64,000 nucleotides of DNA from Streptomyces lanatus (GTDB taxonomy: Bacteria > Actinomycetota > Actinomycetes > Streptomycetales > Streptomycetaceae). Both the position numbers and the translations under genes were made by a program. Below, one piece after another: positions 49,148 through 57,831 of the stretch (positions within the stretch are counted from its first letter, which is position 1; every line of letters starts with the position of its first letter). Under the pieces are notes generated by a model. That model saw nothing but the letters and a program-made list of their open reading frames with translations. It did no database searches and was not told the origin of the DNA. The stretch is from positions 622,742-686,741 of the forward strand of contig NZ_BNBM01000001.1 of the NCBI RefSeq assembly GCF_014655715.1, written 5' to 3'.

Positions 49148-51978
49148 GCCTCCCTCCTCAGCGACACGAGGTCCGACAGCTCACGATCCGTCAGTTCCGT
49201 GAGGGACGACTCCCCGGAACCCAGGATCGCGTCGGCCAAGGCGCGCTTGGATTCGAGCATTTCGGCGATGCGGTCCTCGATGGTGCCCTCGGTGATGAGG
49301 CGGTGGACCTGGACGGGCTGGGTCTGGCCGATGCGGTAGGCGCGGTCGGTGGCCTGTTCTTCGACGGCCGGGTTCCACCAGCGGTCGAAGTGGACGACAT
49401 GGCCCGCGCGGGTGAGGTTGAGGCCGGTGCCCGCCGCCTTCAGGGAGAGGACGAGGACGGGCGTGGCGCCGCTCTGGAAGCGGTCCACCATGCGTTCGCG
49501 CTCCGGCACCGGCGTACCGCCATGGAGCAGGTCCACCGGAACCGCCCGCGCGGCGAGATGGGCGGAGATCATGCGGGCCATCCCGACGTACTGGGTGAAG
49601 ACCAGCGCCGAGCCGTCCTCGGCCAGCAGGGTGTCGAGCAGTTCGTCCAGCAGGGTCAACTTGCCCGAGCGGACGGCCAGTCGCTCGGTCGCAGTCCCCG
49701 TCTCCTCCTTGAGGTACAGCGCCGGGTGGTTGCAGATCTGTTTGAGGGAGGTGAGGAGCTTCAGCACCAGGCCCCTCCTCGCCATGCCCTCCGCCGTCTG
49801 GATCGCGTACATCGACTCCCGCACCACCGCCTCGTAGAGCGCGGCCTGTTCACGGGTGAGCGGGACCGGGTGGTCGGTCTCCGTCTTGGGCGGCAGTTCC
49901 GGGACGATGCCGGGGTCGGACTTCTTGCGGCGGAGGAGGAAGGGGCGGACCAGGCGGGCGAGCCGGTCCACGGCCTCCTCGTCCTCGCCGTTCTCGACCG
50001 CGCGGGCGTGGCGGGCGCGGAAGGACTTGAGGGGGCCGAGCAGGCCCGGGGTCGTCCAGTCGAGCAGGGCCCAGAGTTCGGAGAGGTTGTTCTCCACCGG
50101 TGTGCCGGTCAGCGCCACCCGCGCGGGCGTCGGGATCGTGCGCAATGCCTTCGCCGTCGCGGAGTACGGGTTCTTCACATGCTGGGCCTCGTCGGCGACG
50201 ACCATGCCCCAGGTGTACGCGGCCAGCGTCGGGGCCGCCGAGCGCATGGTGCCGTAGGTCGTCAGGACGAAGCCGCCGGCCATGTCCTCCAGGGTGCGGT
50301 CCGGGCCGTGGAAGCGGCGCACAGGGACGCCGGGGGCGAAACGGGTGATCTCCCGCTGCCAGTTGCCCAGCAGTGACGCCGGGCAGACGACCAGGGTCGG
50401 GGCGGTCCGGGCGCGCTTGAGGTGCAGTGCGATGACCGTGATCGTCTTGCCGAGTCCCATGTCGTCGGCCAGGCAGCCGCCCAGGCCCAGGGATGTCATG
50501 AGGTCCAGCCAGGCCAGGCCCCGGAGTTGGTAGTCGCGGAGGGTGGCCCGGAGGCCGGGTGGCGGCTCGGCCGGTCGTACGCCCGCCGTCAGTCGGTCCC
50601 GCAGGGTCGCCAGCGCGCCCACCGGTACCGCCTCGACCGTCTCGCCGTCGACCTCCGCGCTGCCGGTGAGGGCGACGGACAGGGCGTCGACCGGGTCGAG
50701 CAGGCCCAGTTCGCGCTTGCGGGCCTTGCGGACGAGGGCCGGGTCGACCAGGACCCAGCTGTCCCGCAGCCGGACGACCGGGCGGTGCGCCTCGGCGAGC
50801 GCGTCCATCTCGGCCTCGGTGAGCGGGTCGCCGCCGATGGCCAACTGCCAGCGGAACTGGAGCAGTTCCTCGCTCTCGAAGAAGCCGGTGCCGTCGGTCG
50901 CCGAGCCCGGCGCGGGCCGTACGATCGCCGCCGCGCTGAGGTCCTGCGCCAGGTCCCGGGGCCAGTGCACCGCCACCCCGGCCGCCGCGAGCCTGGTGGT
51001 GGCGACGCCCAGCAGGTCGCCCAACTCCTCGTCGGACAGGGCCAGTACGTCGGGTACGTCCTGCTCGGAGAGGCGGTCCAGCGGTGCCCACACCCGGGCC
51101 GCGCGGCGCACCGCCAGCGCCGCGTCGACCCGCGCGCGGGGGCCGAAGGCCGCGTCCGCCTCGCCGGACCACAGGGCGGTCGCGTCGGCCACCAGGGTGG
51201 GGTCGGCGAGGCTGTGCACCTGGACGACGGCCGCGCCCGCGCTCCGTGCGCCGTCTTCGCGGTCGTCGAAGAGGTCGTACGCCGACAGGTCGAGGCGCAG
51301 TGAGATCCGTACGCCCGCGTCCATACCCGCGGCGACCTCGGCCGCCCAGTCCTGCGCGCCGGGCAGGCGCTGCGCCTCGCGTGCGGCGAAGGGCCTGCCC
51401 GAGGCATGCGGTGCGGCGGGGGTGCGGGGCAGGGTGTCGGCGACGGCGTCCAGGAAGGCGCGGACGAGGGCCTCCGGCTCGGGAAGCCGTAGCGGGCCGG
51501 GACCTGGCAGCGGGACCGCGTGACCCTCGTGGGGGAGAGCCGCGGCGATCGCTCGCAGGTGGGCGATGTCGTCGGGGTCGAGCGGGCCGGCCCGCCAGGC
51601 GTCGTGGCCGGTGGGGGTCAGGCCGGGCAGCAGCCGGCCGCGCGCGGTGAGCCGCAGGGCGTGCAGCGCGGCCGCGCCCCAGCAGGCGGTGGCGGGATGG
51701 GCGGCGGGGTCGCGGCGGGCCCGCACCAGCAGCGGCAGCGCCTCGCCGAGCGGCAGGGACAGCGCGGGGGTGGTTCTGCGGCGGACTCCGGCTCCATGGC
51801 GTCGTACGACGGTGAGCTCGGTGTCCTCGGCGGGCAGTGGGCCGCCCTCCGGGTCCCAGAAGGCGATCCGGCTCTCGCGCGGGAGGGACGCGGGCAGGAA
51901 GACAGTAGCGAGCCGCACCGGTACGTCCGTCACCGCACGCTCGGCCACCACAGCGCCGTCGCTCATACGTCCTGTCAC
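49144..51978 (-). CDS. SNF2-family DEAD/DEAH helicase-like ATPase
   Basis: This 944-residue Swi2/Snf2-type ATPase has a C-terminal two-lobe motor: Walker A LADDMGLGKTITVIALH, motif II VVADEAQH, motif III LTGTPVENN, then motifs V and VI in VVHFDRWWNPAVEEQATDRA and YRIGQTQPVQVHRL. The N-terminal 450 residues are a bacterial-specific SNF2_N-associated region. It is predicted to translocate on duplex DNA and remodel protein-DNA complexes. It is the first gene of a two-gene operon with the SWIM protein, a pairing I know to be common in actinobacteria. Confidence 0.93.
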   Translation of the reverse strand: MTGRMSDGAVVAERAVTDVPVRLATVFLPASLPRESRIAFWDPEGGPLPAEDTELTVVRRHGAGVRRRTTPALSLPLGEALPLLVRARRDPAAHPATACWGAAALHALRLTARGRLLPGLTPTGHDAWRAGPLDPDDIAHLRAIAAALPHEGHAVPLPGPGPLRLPEPEALVRAFLDAVADTLPRTPAAPHASGRPFAAREAQRLPGAQDWAAEVAAGMDAGVRISLRLDLSAYDLFDDREDGARSAGAAVVQVHSLADPTLVADATALWSGEADAAFGPRARVDAALAVRRAARVWAPLDRLSEQDVPDVLALSDEELGDLLGVATTRLAAAGVAVHWPRDLAQDLSAAAIVRPAPGSATDGTGFFESEELLQFRWQLAIGGDPLTEAEMDALAEAHRPVVRLRDSWVLVDPALVRKARKRELGLLDPVDALSVALTGSAEVDGETVEAVPVGALATLRDRLTAGVRPAEPPPGLRATLRDYQLRGLAWLDLMTSLGLGGCLADDMGLGKTITVIALHLKRARTAPTLVVCPASLLGNWQREITRFAPGVPVRRFHGPDRTLEDMAGGFVLTTYGTMRSAAPTLAAYTWGMVVADEAQHVKNPYSATAKALRTIPTPARVALTGTPVENNLSELWALLDWTTPGLLGPLKSFRARHARAVENGEDEEAVDRLARLVRPFLLRRKKSDPGIVPELPPKTETDHPVPLTREQAALYEAVVRESMYAIQTAEGMARRGLVLKLLTSLKQICNHPALYLKEETGTATERLAVRSGKLTLLDELLDTLLAEDGSALVFTQYVGMARMISAHLAARAVPVDLLHGGTPVPERERMVDRFQSGATPVLVLSLKAAGTGLNLTRAGHVVHFDRWWNPAVEEQATDRAYRIGQTQPVQVHRLITEGTIEDRIAEMLESKRALADAILGSGESSLTELTDRELSDLVSLRREA

Positions 51979-52077
51979 CTCCCGTCCTCGAGTCGGATCA
52001 ACCGTCTTCGACTCTACGGGCGGGGTCTGACAATCGGCCCCGGCGGCCGGTGCGACGCCGATGTCTTCACGGGGCGA

Positions 52078-52587
52078 TCAAGGGACCGTGCGGGAGACGA
52101 CGTACACGAACGGATTCTTCGGGTCGGCCATGCTCACGACGATGTCGTGCGTGGGAGCCGGGTTCTTCTGCTTGTGGATGAGGCTGTACCACGGGCCGGG
52201 TCCGGTGAAGTCCCAGCCGGTGATCTTCTGGTCGCGGGCGCTGATGGAGATGTCGTCCGAGTCGAGGTCGTCCCGGCCGAGGCCCATGGTCTTCAGATAG
52301 GCGTCCAGGTTGTCGTCCGTGGTCTGGAACTGGACGTAGAGACGGCTGGTCCGCCAGTTGTTCGTCTCGTAGTACCCGACGTTGTACGACGGGACCGGGA
52401 TCGTCACCTGGTAGACGCGGCGCTGGACTCTCGACGGCCAGTGCGGGGTGAGGCCGGTCGCGGCGTACTTCTCCTCCTTGTCCTTGCCGCTCTCGCGGCT
52501 CTGGTTGGCGGAGATCACGAGATAGCCGGCGGGGACGCCGATGAGCAGCCCGATGATGAGCAGGGTGAGTGCCCTGCGGCGGATCAT
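52078..52587 (-). CDS. Single-pass membrane-anchored extracytoplasmic protein, unknown
   Basis: This 169-residue protein starts with RRRALTLLIIGLLIGVPAGY, one uncleaved signal-anchor helix after a basic N-terminus. A beta-rich domain with many Tyr and Trp follows (QVTIPVPSYNVGYYETNNW; WDFTGPGPWYSLIHKQ). ATG 52587 has GAGGA about 10 bases upstream; a GTG at 52653, just after the ROK-kinase stop, would add 22 residues. It lies directly downstream of the ROK gene and is probably co-transcribed. Function unknown. Confidence 0.72.
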   Translation of the reverse strand: MIRRRALTLLIIGLLIGVPAGYLVISANQSRESGKDKEEKYAATGLTPHWPSRVQRRVYQVTIPVPSYNVGYYETNNWRTSRLYVQFQTTDDNLDAYLKTMGLGRDDLDSDDISISARDQKITGWDFTGPGPWYSLIHKQKNPAPTHDIVVSMADPKNPFVYVVSRTVP

Positions 52588-52655
52588 GTGGCGACGGTCC
52601 TCGGCCGGCCGCTGCGGCCCGTCCGGGGAGTCTGCCTGGTGCGGTACGGACACGG

Positions 52656-53804
52656 TTACGCGGACCCCTGCGATGCTCGACGGGCCTCGGCGAACCGCGC
52701 GTAGCGCTCGTACCGCTCCACCCGGCGCCGGTTGGCGCGGCGGAAGCGGCGGGCGACCAGGCGGGCCAGGTCGGCGGCGCCGACCATGCCGGCCTCGGGG
52801 CCGAGCTGGGCGCGGGTGATACGGGCCTCGGGGCGGTAGCCGCGGCCGGTGAGCTGCCGCTTGAAGGCGTCCCGCGCGGGGGCGATCAGCAGCTCGTCGG
52901 CGGCCGACACACCGCCGCCGATGACGAAGCAGGACGGGTCGAGGGCGGCGGCGAGGTTGGCGATGCCGACGCCGAGCCACTGGCCGATGTCCTGGAGCAG
53001 CTCGATACACATGGCGTCGCCGTCGCGGGCCAGCTCGGTGATCATCGGGCCGGTGATGTCGGCGATGTTGCCCTTGACGTGCTCGATGATCCCGTAGGCC
53101 ACCGGCGAGTCGGCGGCGGCCAGTTCGCGTGCCTCCCTGACCAGCGCGTTCCCGGAGCTGTACTGCTCCCAGCAGCCGCGGTTGCCGCACGGGCAGCGGT
53201 GTCCGCCGGGCACGACCTGCATATGGCCGAACTCGCCGGCGACGCCGTACTTGCCGCGCTTGACCTGGCCGTCCTCCAGGATCGCGCCGCCGATGCCGGT
53301 GCCCAGCGTGATCATGACGAGGTGGTCCTCGCCGCGGCCGGCGCCGAAGCGCCACTCGGCCCAGGCGGCGGCGTTGGCGTCGTTGTCGACCAGGACCGGC
53401 ACGGCGAGACGGCCGGCGAGACGGTCGCGCAGCGGTTCGTTGCGCCAGGACAGGTGGGGGGCGAACAGGACGCGATTGCGGTCGGCGTCCACCCAGCCGG
53501 CCGCTCCGATGCCCACGGCGTGCACGTCATGGCGGTCGGACAGGTCCAGGACGAGCTCGACGATGGTGTCCTCGACGACCTTCGGGCTCTTGGACTTGTC
53601 CGGCGTCTCCGTGCGGAGCTTCTCCAGGATGTTGCCGTCGGCGTCCACGACGCCCGCCATCACCTTGGTGCCGCCGATGTCGATGCCGACCGTGGGCACG
53701 CGGGGTGCCGACAGGTGTGAGCGGCGTTCCCGGGGGCCGACCGTTCGGAGCACGGGGGCTCGGCGGGAACCGATGGGGGCGGTTAGGTCGCGGTAGGTGC
53801 TCAT
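52656..53804 (-). CDS. ROK-family sugar kinase (glucokinase-like)
   Basis: This 382-residue ROK protein has the ATP motif VGIDIGGTKVMAGVVDADG, the catalytic region LVDNDANAAAWAEWRFG and the zinc/ROK signature HRCPCGNRGCWEQYSSG. There is no N-terminal helix-turn-helix, so it is a kinase rather than a NagC-type repressor. It has a 35-residue N-terminal extension and a basic C-terminal tail (RRFRRANRRRVERYERYA). Glucose is the default substrate for this clade but another hexose is possible given the GntR regulator and Gfo/Idh neighbour. An operator shared with that oxidoreductase lies 74 bp upstream. Confidence 0.9.
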   Translation of the reverse strand: MSTYRDLTAPIGSRRAPVLRTVGPRERRSHLSAPRVPTVGIDIGGTKVMAGVVDADGNILEKLRTETPDKSKSPKVVEDTIVELVLDLSDRHDVHAVGIGAAGWVDADRNRVLFAPHLSWRNEPLRDRLAGRLAVPVLVDNDANAAAWAEWRFGAGRGEDHLVMITLGTGIGGAILEDGQVKRGKYGVAGEFGHMQVVPGGHRCPCGNRGCWEQYSSGNALVREARELAAADSPVAYGIIEHVKGNIADITGPMITELARDGDAMCIELLQDIGQWLGVGIANLAAALDPSCFVIGGGVSAADELLIAPARDAFKRQLTGRGYRPEARITRAQLGPEAGMVGAADLARLVARRFRRANRRRVERYERYARFAEARRASQGSA

Positions 53805-53877
53805 CACGGCCGATTCTGCCTCACCGTCGGTACGGGTGCCGTACGGGGGAACGGGGCGTTGCGGCCTGGGGCGCTTA

Positions 53878-53891
53878 ATTGTCCTGACATT
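53878..53891. promoter_or_regulatory. Candidate GntR operator upstream of the ROK kinase
   Basis: ATTGTCCTGACATT, an imperfect dyad, matches the site ATTGTCCGGACATT at 54726-54739 in 13 of 14 positions. It lies between the gntR stop and the ROK start. Confidence 0.6.
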
Positions 53892-53912
53892 GCTACGTAC
53901 CAAACGGTCCGC

Positions 53913-54677
53913 TCATGACCGTACGAGCAATTGGAACTCGAACGAGTAGCGGCTCGGGCGGTATGTGTGCGTGCCGTACTCCACCGCCCGCCCCGTGTCG
54001 TCGAACGTCACTCTCTGCATGGTGAGGAGCGGAGCACCCTCCTCCTCCGCGAGGCGTTCGGCCTCGGCCGCGGTGGCGGCGCGGGCGCCGATGGTCTGGC
54101 GGGCGCTGTGCAGGGTGATGCCGGCGGTGCGCATCAGGCGGTAGAGGCCGGTGGCCTCCAGTTGCGCGGTGTCCAGGCCGAGCAGGCCGGGCGGCAGGAA
54201 GTTGCAGAGGTACGCCATCGGCTCGTTGTGCGCGAGGCGGAGCCGCTCGATGCGGTGGACGTCACTGTCCTCGGCCACCCCGAGCGCGGCCGCGACCTCG
54301 GCGGACGCGGGGACGACGGTGTTGACGAGAACCTTGGTCGCCGGGCGCTGCCCCGCCGACTCCAGGTCGTCGTAGAGGCTGCTGAGCTCCAGCGGCCGCT
54401 TGACCTGGCTGTGCACGACCTGCGTCCCCACGCCCCGGCGGCGTACCAGCAGGCCCTTGTCGACGAGCGACTGGATGGCCTGGCGGACGGTCGGCCGGGA
54501 CAGGCCGAGGCGTGCGGCGAGTTCGATCTCGTTGCCCAGCAGACTGCCGGGGGTGAGCGCTCCGTGCTCGATCGCGGCCTCGAGTTGCTGGGACAGCTGG
54601 AAGTACAAGGGCACCGGACTGCTCCGGTCCACGCTGAGCTCGAGTTCCACGGTCGGGTCCACTTCCTGTTTCGGCAC
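53913..54677 (-). CDS. GntR/HutC-family transcriptional regulator
   Basis: This 254-residue regulator has an N-terminal winged helix-turn-helix (LYFQLSQQLEAAIEHGAL; ELAARLGLSRPTVRQAIQSL) and a C-terminal UTRA effector domain (EDSDVHRIERLRLAHNEPMA; AVEYGTHTYRPSRYSFEFQL). UTRA domains bind sugars, amino-sugar phosphates or related small molecules. GTG at 54677; TACAGT (54689-54684, minus strand) ends 6 bases before it, so it may be leaderless. It sits between the ROK kinase and the divergent oxidoreductase, both of which carry the same upstream dyad. Confidence 0.9.
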   Translation of the reverse strand: MPKQEVDPTVELELSVDRSSPVPLYFQLSQQLEAAIEHGALTPGSLLGNEIELAARLGLSRPTVRQAIQSLVDKGLLVRRRGVGTQVVHSQVKRPLELSSLYDDLESAGQRPATKVLVNTVVPASAEVAAALGVAEDSDVHRIERLRLAHNEPMAYLCNFLPPGLLGLDTAQLEATGLYRLMRTAGITLHSARQTIGARAATAAEAERLAEEEGAPLLTMQRVTFDDTGRAVEYGTHTYRPSRYSFEFQLLVRS

Positions 54678-54725
54678 GGCCTGACTGTAGCTCTACGCGT
54701 TGTTGACGGGAAGTCGTGTAGTTTG

Positions 54726-54739
54726 ATTGTCCGGACATT
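54726..54739. promoter_or_regulatory. Candidate GntR operator in the gntR-oxidoreductase divergent region
   Basis: ATTGTCCGGACATT contains the perfect 10 bp palindrome TGTCCGGACA (54728-54737). It is placed 40 bp before the oxidoreductase start and 48 bp before gntR, and recurs with one change upstream of the ROK kinase. Confidence 0.65.
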
Positions 54740-54779
54740 TGCATTGACAGCGTACGCACTGAACCCGCACTTTGTTTCC

Positions 54780-55802
54780 ATGCGCATCGGGGTCATCGGT
54801 ACGGGCCGCATCGGCACGATCCACGCCAACACGCTCAGTCGCCACCGCGACGTCGGCTCCTTGATCCTCACGGACGCGGACGCGACGCGCGCCCAGGAGC
54901 TCGCCCACCGGCTGGGCGAGACGGCGGCGCCCGGGGTGGACGAGATCTTCCGGTGGGGGGTGGACGCCGTGGTGATCACCACGGCGACCTCGGCCCACGC
55001 CGAACTGATCGGTCGGGCAGCACGCTCGGGGCTCCCGGTCTTCTGCGAGAAGCCCATAGCCCTCGATCTGCCGGGCACCCTGCACGCGATCGGGGAGGTG
55101 GAGACGGCCGGGACGATCCTCCAGATGGGGTTCATGCGCCGCTTCGACGCGGGGTACGTGGGCGCGCGTGAGGCGGTGCGGTCGGGGCGGCTCGGCCGGC
55201 TGCACACCGTGCGGGCGCTGACCAGCGACCAGGAGCCGCCGCCGGCCGACTGGCTGCCGCTGTCCGGCGGGCTGTACCGGGACACGCTGATCCACGACTT
55301 CGACGCTCTGCGCTGGGTGACCGGGCGTGAGGTCGTCGACGTGTACGCGGCCGGGTCGGACGCCGGGCCCGCGATGTTCCGTGCGGCGGGTGACGTGGAC
55401 ACCGCGGCGGTCGTGCTCACGCTGGACGACGGCACCCTCGCCACGGCCACGGCGACGCGGCTGAACGGCGCCGGGTACGACGTACGGATGGAGCTGGCCG
55501 GGGAGTTGGACACGGTCGTGGTCGGGCTTGACGACCGTACGCCGGTCGCGTCCACCGAGCCGACCGGGCCGCCCGCCGCGGACAAGCCGTGGCCGGGGTT
55601 CCTGGAGCGGTTCGGGCCCGCGTACGAGACGGAGCTGAACTCGTTCGTGGAGGTCGTGCACGGCGAGCGGGCCAACCCCTGCGACGGGCGGGAGGCCCTG
55701 CAGGCGCTGCGGATCTCGGAGGCCTGCGAAGTGTCGAGACGCGAGCGAAGACCGGTCGCCCTCGGCGAGATCGCGGGCGGGGCGTCGGCCGCGGCGCTGT
55801 GA
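54780..55802 (+). CDS. Gfo/Idh/MocA-family oxidoreductase (inositol 2-dehydrogenase-like)
   Basis: This 340-residue NAD(P)-dependent sugar/polyol dehydrogenase has Rossmann GTGRIGTIHANTLSRH at the N-terminus, the family signature VFCEKPIALDL containing catalytic Lys, and the C-terminal beta-sheet domain with LYRDTLIHDFDALRWVTG (catalytic Asp/His region). It resembles myo-inositol 2-dehydrogenases. ATG at 54780 begins the first beta-strand directly; no ribosome-binding site is evident. Co-regulation with the ROK kinase is suggested by the shared operator. Confidence 0.88.
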   Translation: MRIGVIGTGRIGTIHANTLSRHRDVGSLILTDADATRAQELAHRLGETAAPGVDEIFRWGVDAVVITTATSAHAELIGRAARSGLPVFCEKPIALDLPGTLHAIGEVETAGTILQMGFMRRFDAGYVGAREAVRSGRLGRLHTVRALTSDQEPPPADWLPLSGGLYRDTLIHDFDALRWVTGREVVDVYAAGSDAGPAMFRAAGDVDTAAVVLTLDDGTLATATATRLNGAGYDVRMELAGELDTVVVGLDDRTPVASTEPTGPPAADKPWPGFLERFGPAYETELNSFVEVVHGERANPCDGREALQALRISEACEVSRRERRPVALGEIAGGASAAAL

Positions 55803-55853
55803 GAGCGGGGGCCGGAGGCCGAGTGGGAGCCCGAAGGTCATGCGTGCCCGCCC

Positions 55854-57038
55854 CTACCACCGCACCGGCAGGCTCCGCACCCCACGCATGAGCACCCCCG
55901 GCAGCCAGTCTCCGGGGGCTCCGTCCAGGGCCAGTCGCGGGGCGCGTTCCAGCAGGGACCGGATCGCCGTGCGGGCCTCCATGCGGGCCAGGGGTGCGCC
56001 CAGGCAGTAGTGGATGCCGTGGCCGAAGGCGATGTGGCCGCGGGTGTCCCGGCGGATGTCGAAGCGGTCCGGGACGGGGAAGCGGGCCCCGTCGCGGTCG
56101 GCTGCCGTGAGGCCGATCATCACTGCGTCGCCCTGTGCGATCGGCACTCCGGCGATCTCCAGGGGCTCGGCGGCGAATCGGAACGTCGCGTTCTCCACCG
56201 GCCCCTCGTACCGCAGCGCCTCCTCGACCGCGCCGTCGACCAGGGTCATGTCGGCGCGCAGGGCGGCCAGTTGGTCCGGGTGGGTGAGCAGGGCGTGGAC
56301 GGCGTTGGTGATGAGGTTGACCGTCGTCTCATGGCCCGCGATGAGCAGGACGAAGGCCATGCCGCGCAGTTCCTGAGGGGAGAGCCGGTCGCCGTCCTCC
56401 GCGGTGGTGCGGATCAGGTCGCTCAGCAGATCGGCGCTCGGCCCGGCGCAGCGCTTGTCCTCGATGAGCTCGGTCAGATACTCGGCGAGCCGCACGAAGG
56501 CGTCGTACTCGCTCTGTTCGCTCGTCGGGGCGACCGCCTCCGTGGAGATCTCGCGGAACGCGGTGCGGTCCATCTCGGGCACGCCGAGCAGCTCGCAGAT
56601 CACGGTGATGGGCAGCGGGTAGGCGAACGAATCCACGAGGTCGGCCCTGCCGCCCGGGAGCATCGCGTCGAGCAGTTCGTCGGTGATCTGCTGGATCCTG
56701 GGCCGGAGTTCCTCCACCCGGCGCATCGTGAACGCGCGGGTGATGAGGCCGCGCAGCCGGGTGTGCTGGGGCGGGTCGGCGACCAGCAGATACTTGCCGA
56801 TCAGCTGCTCGTCGAGGAAGGTCACCCCGATCCTGCTGCCGTCCTTGGCCAGCCGCGGGTCGGCGAGCGCCGCGCGCCCCTCCTCGTGCCCGACGACCAG
56901 CCAGGTCTCATGGTGGGCGTCGGGCGGCTGGAGCCGCACCCGGTGCACCGGGCCGCGTGCGCGCAACCGCGCGTACACGGGGTGCGGGTCCCGCCGGAAC
57001 CCGTCGCCGTACTCCCCCAGGTCGATCACTTCCGCCAT
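55854..57038 (-). CDS. Cytochrome P450 (CYP107-like)
   Basis: This 394-residue class I bacterial P450 has the I-helix oxygen motif AGHETT, the K-helix ExxR in EEALRYEGP, and the haem loop FGHGIHYCLGAPLAR with ligand Cys 345. Length and the KDGSRIGVTFLDEQ region fit the CYP107 type used in macrolide and xenobiotic oxidation. ATG 57038 is preceded by GGGGGAG; the frame upstream to 57200 is not needed. Electron partners (ferredoxin and reductase) are not adjacent, so its substrate and redox supply are unknown. Confidence 0.93.
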   Translation of the reverse strand: MAEVIDLGEYGDGFRRDPHPVYARLRARGPVHRVRLQPPDAHHETWLVVGHEEGRAALADPRLAKDGSRIGVTFLDEQLIGKYLLVADPPQHTRLRGLITRAFTMRRVEELRPRIQQITDELLDAMLPGGRADLVDSFAYPLPITVICELLGVPEMDRTAFREISTEAVAPTSEQSEYDAFVRLAEYLTELIEDKRCAGPSADLLSDLIRTTAEDGDRLSPQELRGMAFVLLIAGHETTVNLITNAVHALLTHPDQLAALRADMTLVDGAVEEALRYEGPVENATFRFAAEPLEIAGVPIAQGDAVMIGLTAADRDGARFPVPDRFDIRRDTRGHIAFGHGIHYCLGAPLARMEARTAIRSLLERAPRLALDGAPGDWLPGVLMRGVRSLPVRW

Positions 57039-57093
57039 CGCGCTCCCCCGCCCGAAACCGACTCGCCACACAAAGAACGCACAGGCTTCCCGT

Positions 57094-57774
57094 CTAGTGC
57101 CCGTTGTCCTCCATTTCCTCCAGAAGTCCCGCGTCGTACGCCAACAGGGCGATCTGGACACGGTTGTTGAGGTCGAGCTTGGCCAGGACGCGGGAGACAT
57201 GGGTCTTGACGGTGGCGACGCTCATGAACAGTTCGCCGGCGATCTCGGCGTTGGACAGGCCCCGGCCCACCGCGACGGCGACCTCGCGTTCGCGGTCGTT
57301 GAGCGTGGTGAGGCGCGCGCGGGCGCGCGTGCGGCGCGTGTCGGCGGCGGCACCGGCCGCGTGGGCCATCAACTGCCGTGTGACGGTGGGCGACAGGACC
57401 GGGTCGCCGGCCGCGACACGGCGCACCGCGTCGACGATCTCGGCGGGCGGGGTGTCCTTCAGCACGAACCCGGCGGCACCGGCGCGCAGGGCCCGCAGCA
57501 CCTGGTCGTCGGCGTGGAAGGTGGTCAGCAGCACGACCTGCGGGGCGTCCTTGCGGCCGCGCAGCCGTTCGGTGGCGGTGAGGCCGTCGACCGACGGCAT
57601 CCGGATGTCCATCAGCACCACGTCCGGCCGGGTCCGGTCGACCAGCGCCTCGACCTCGGCGCCGTCGGCCCCCTCACCGACGATCTCGATGTCGTCGGCG
57701 CCGCCCAGCATGAAGGACAGCCCGGCCCTGACCAACGGGTCGTCGTCGACGAGGAGGAGTCTGATCGCAGTCAT
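57094..57774 (-). CDS. NarL-type response regulator
   Basis: This 226-residue regulator has a receiver domain (LLVDDDPLVRAGL; phospho-acceptor D56 in LMDIRMPS; FVLKDTPPAE) and a LuxR helix-turn-helix (LNDREREVAVAVGRGLSNAE; FMSVATVKTHVSRVLAKL). ATG 57774 begins just before the first beta-strand. It is the partner of the kinase that ends 57 bp upstream. Confidence 0.92.
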   Translation of the reverse strand: MTAIRLLLVDDDPLVRAGLSFMLGGADDIEIVGEGADGAEVEALVDRTRPDVVLMDIRMPSVDGLTATERLRGRKDAPQVVLLTTFHADDQVLRALRAGAAGFVLKDTPPAEIVDAVRRVAAGDPVLSPTVTRQLMAHAAGAAADTRRTRARARLTTLNDREREVAVAVGRGLSNAEIAGELFMSVATVKTHVSRVLAKLDLNNRVQIALLAYDAGLLEEMEDNGH

Positions 57775-57831
57775 GTGCCTTACGTAATCACGGTTGTACG
57801 GCGTCAAGGGACCGGACTGCCTGGACCGGCG

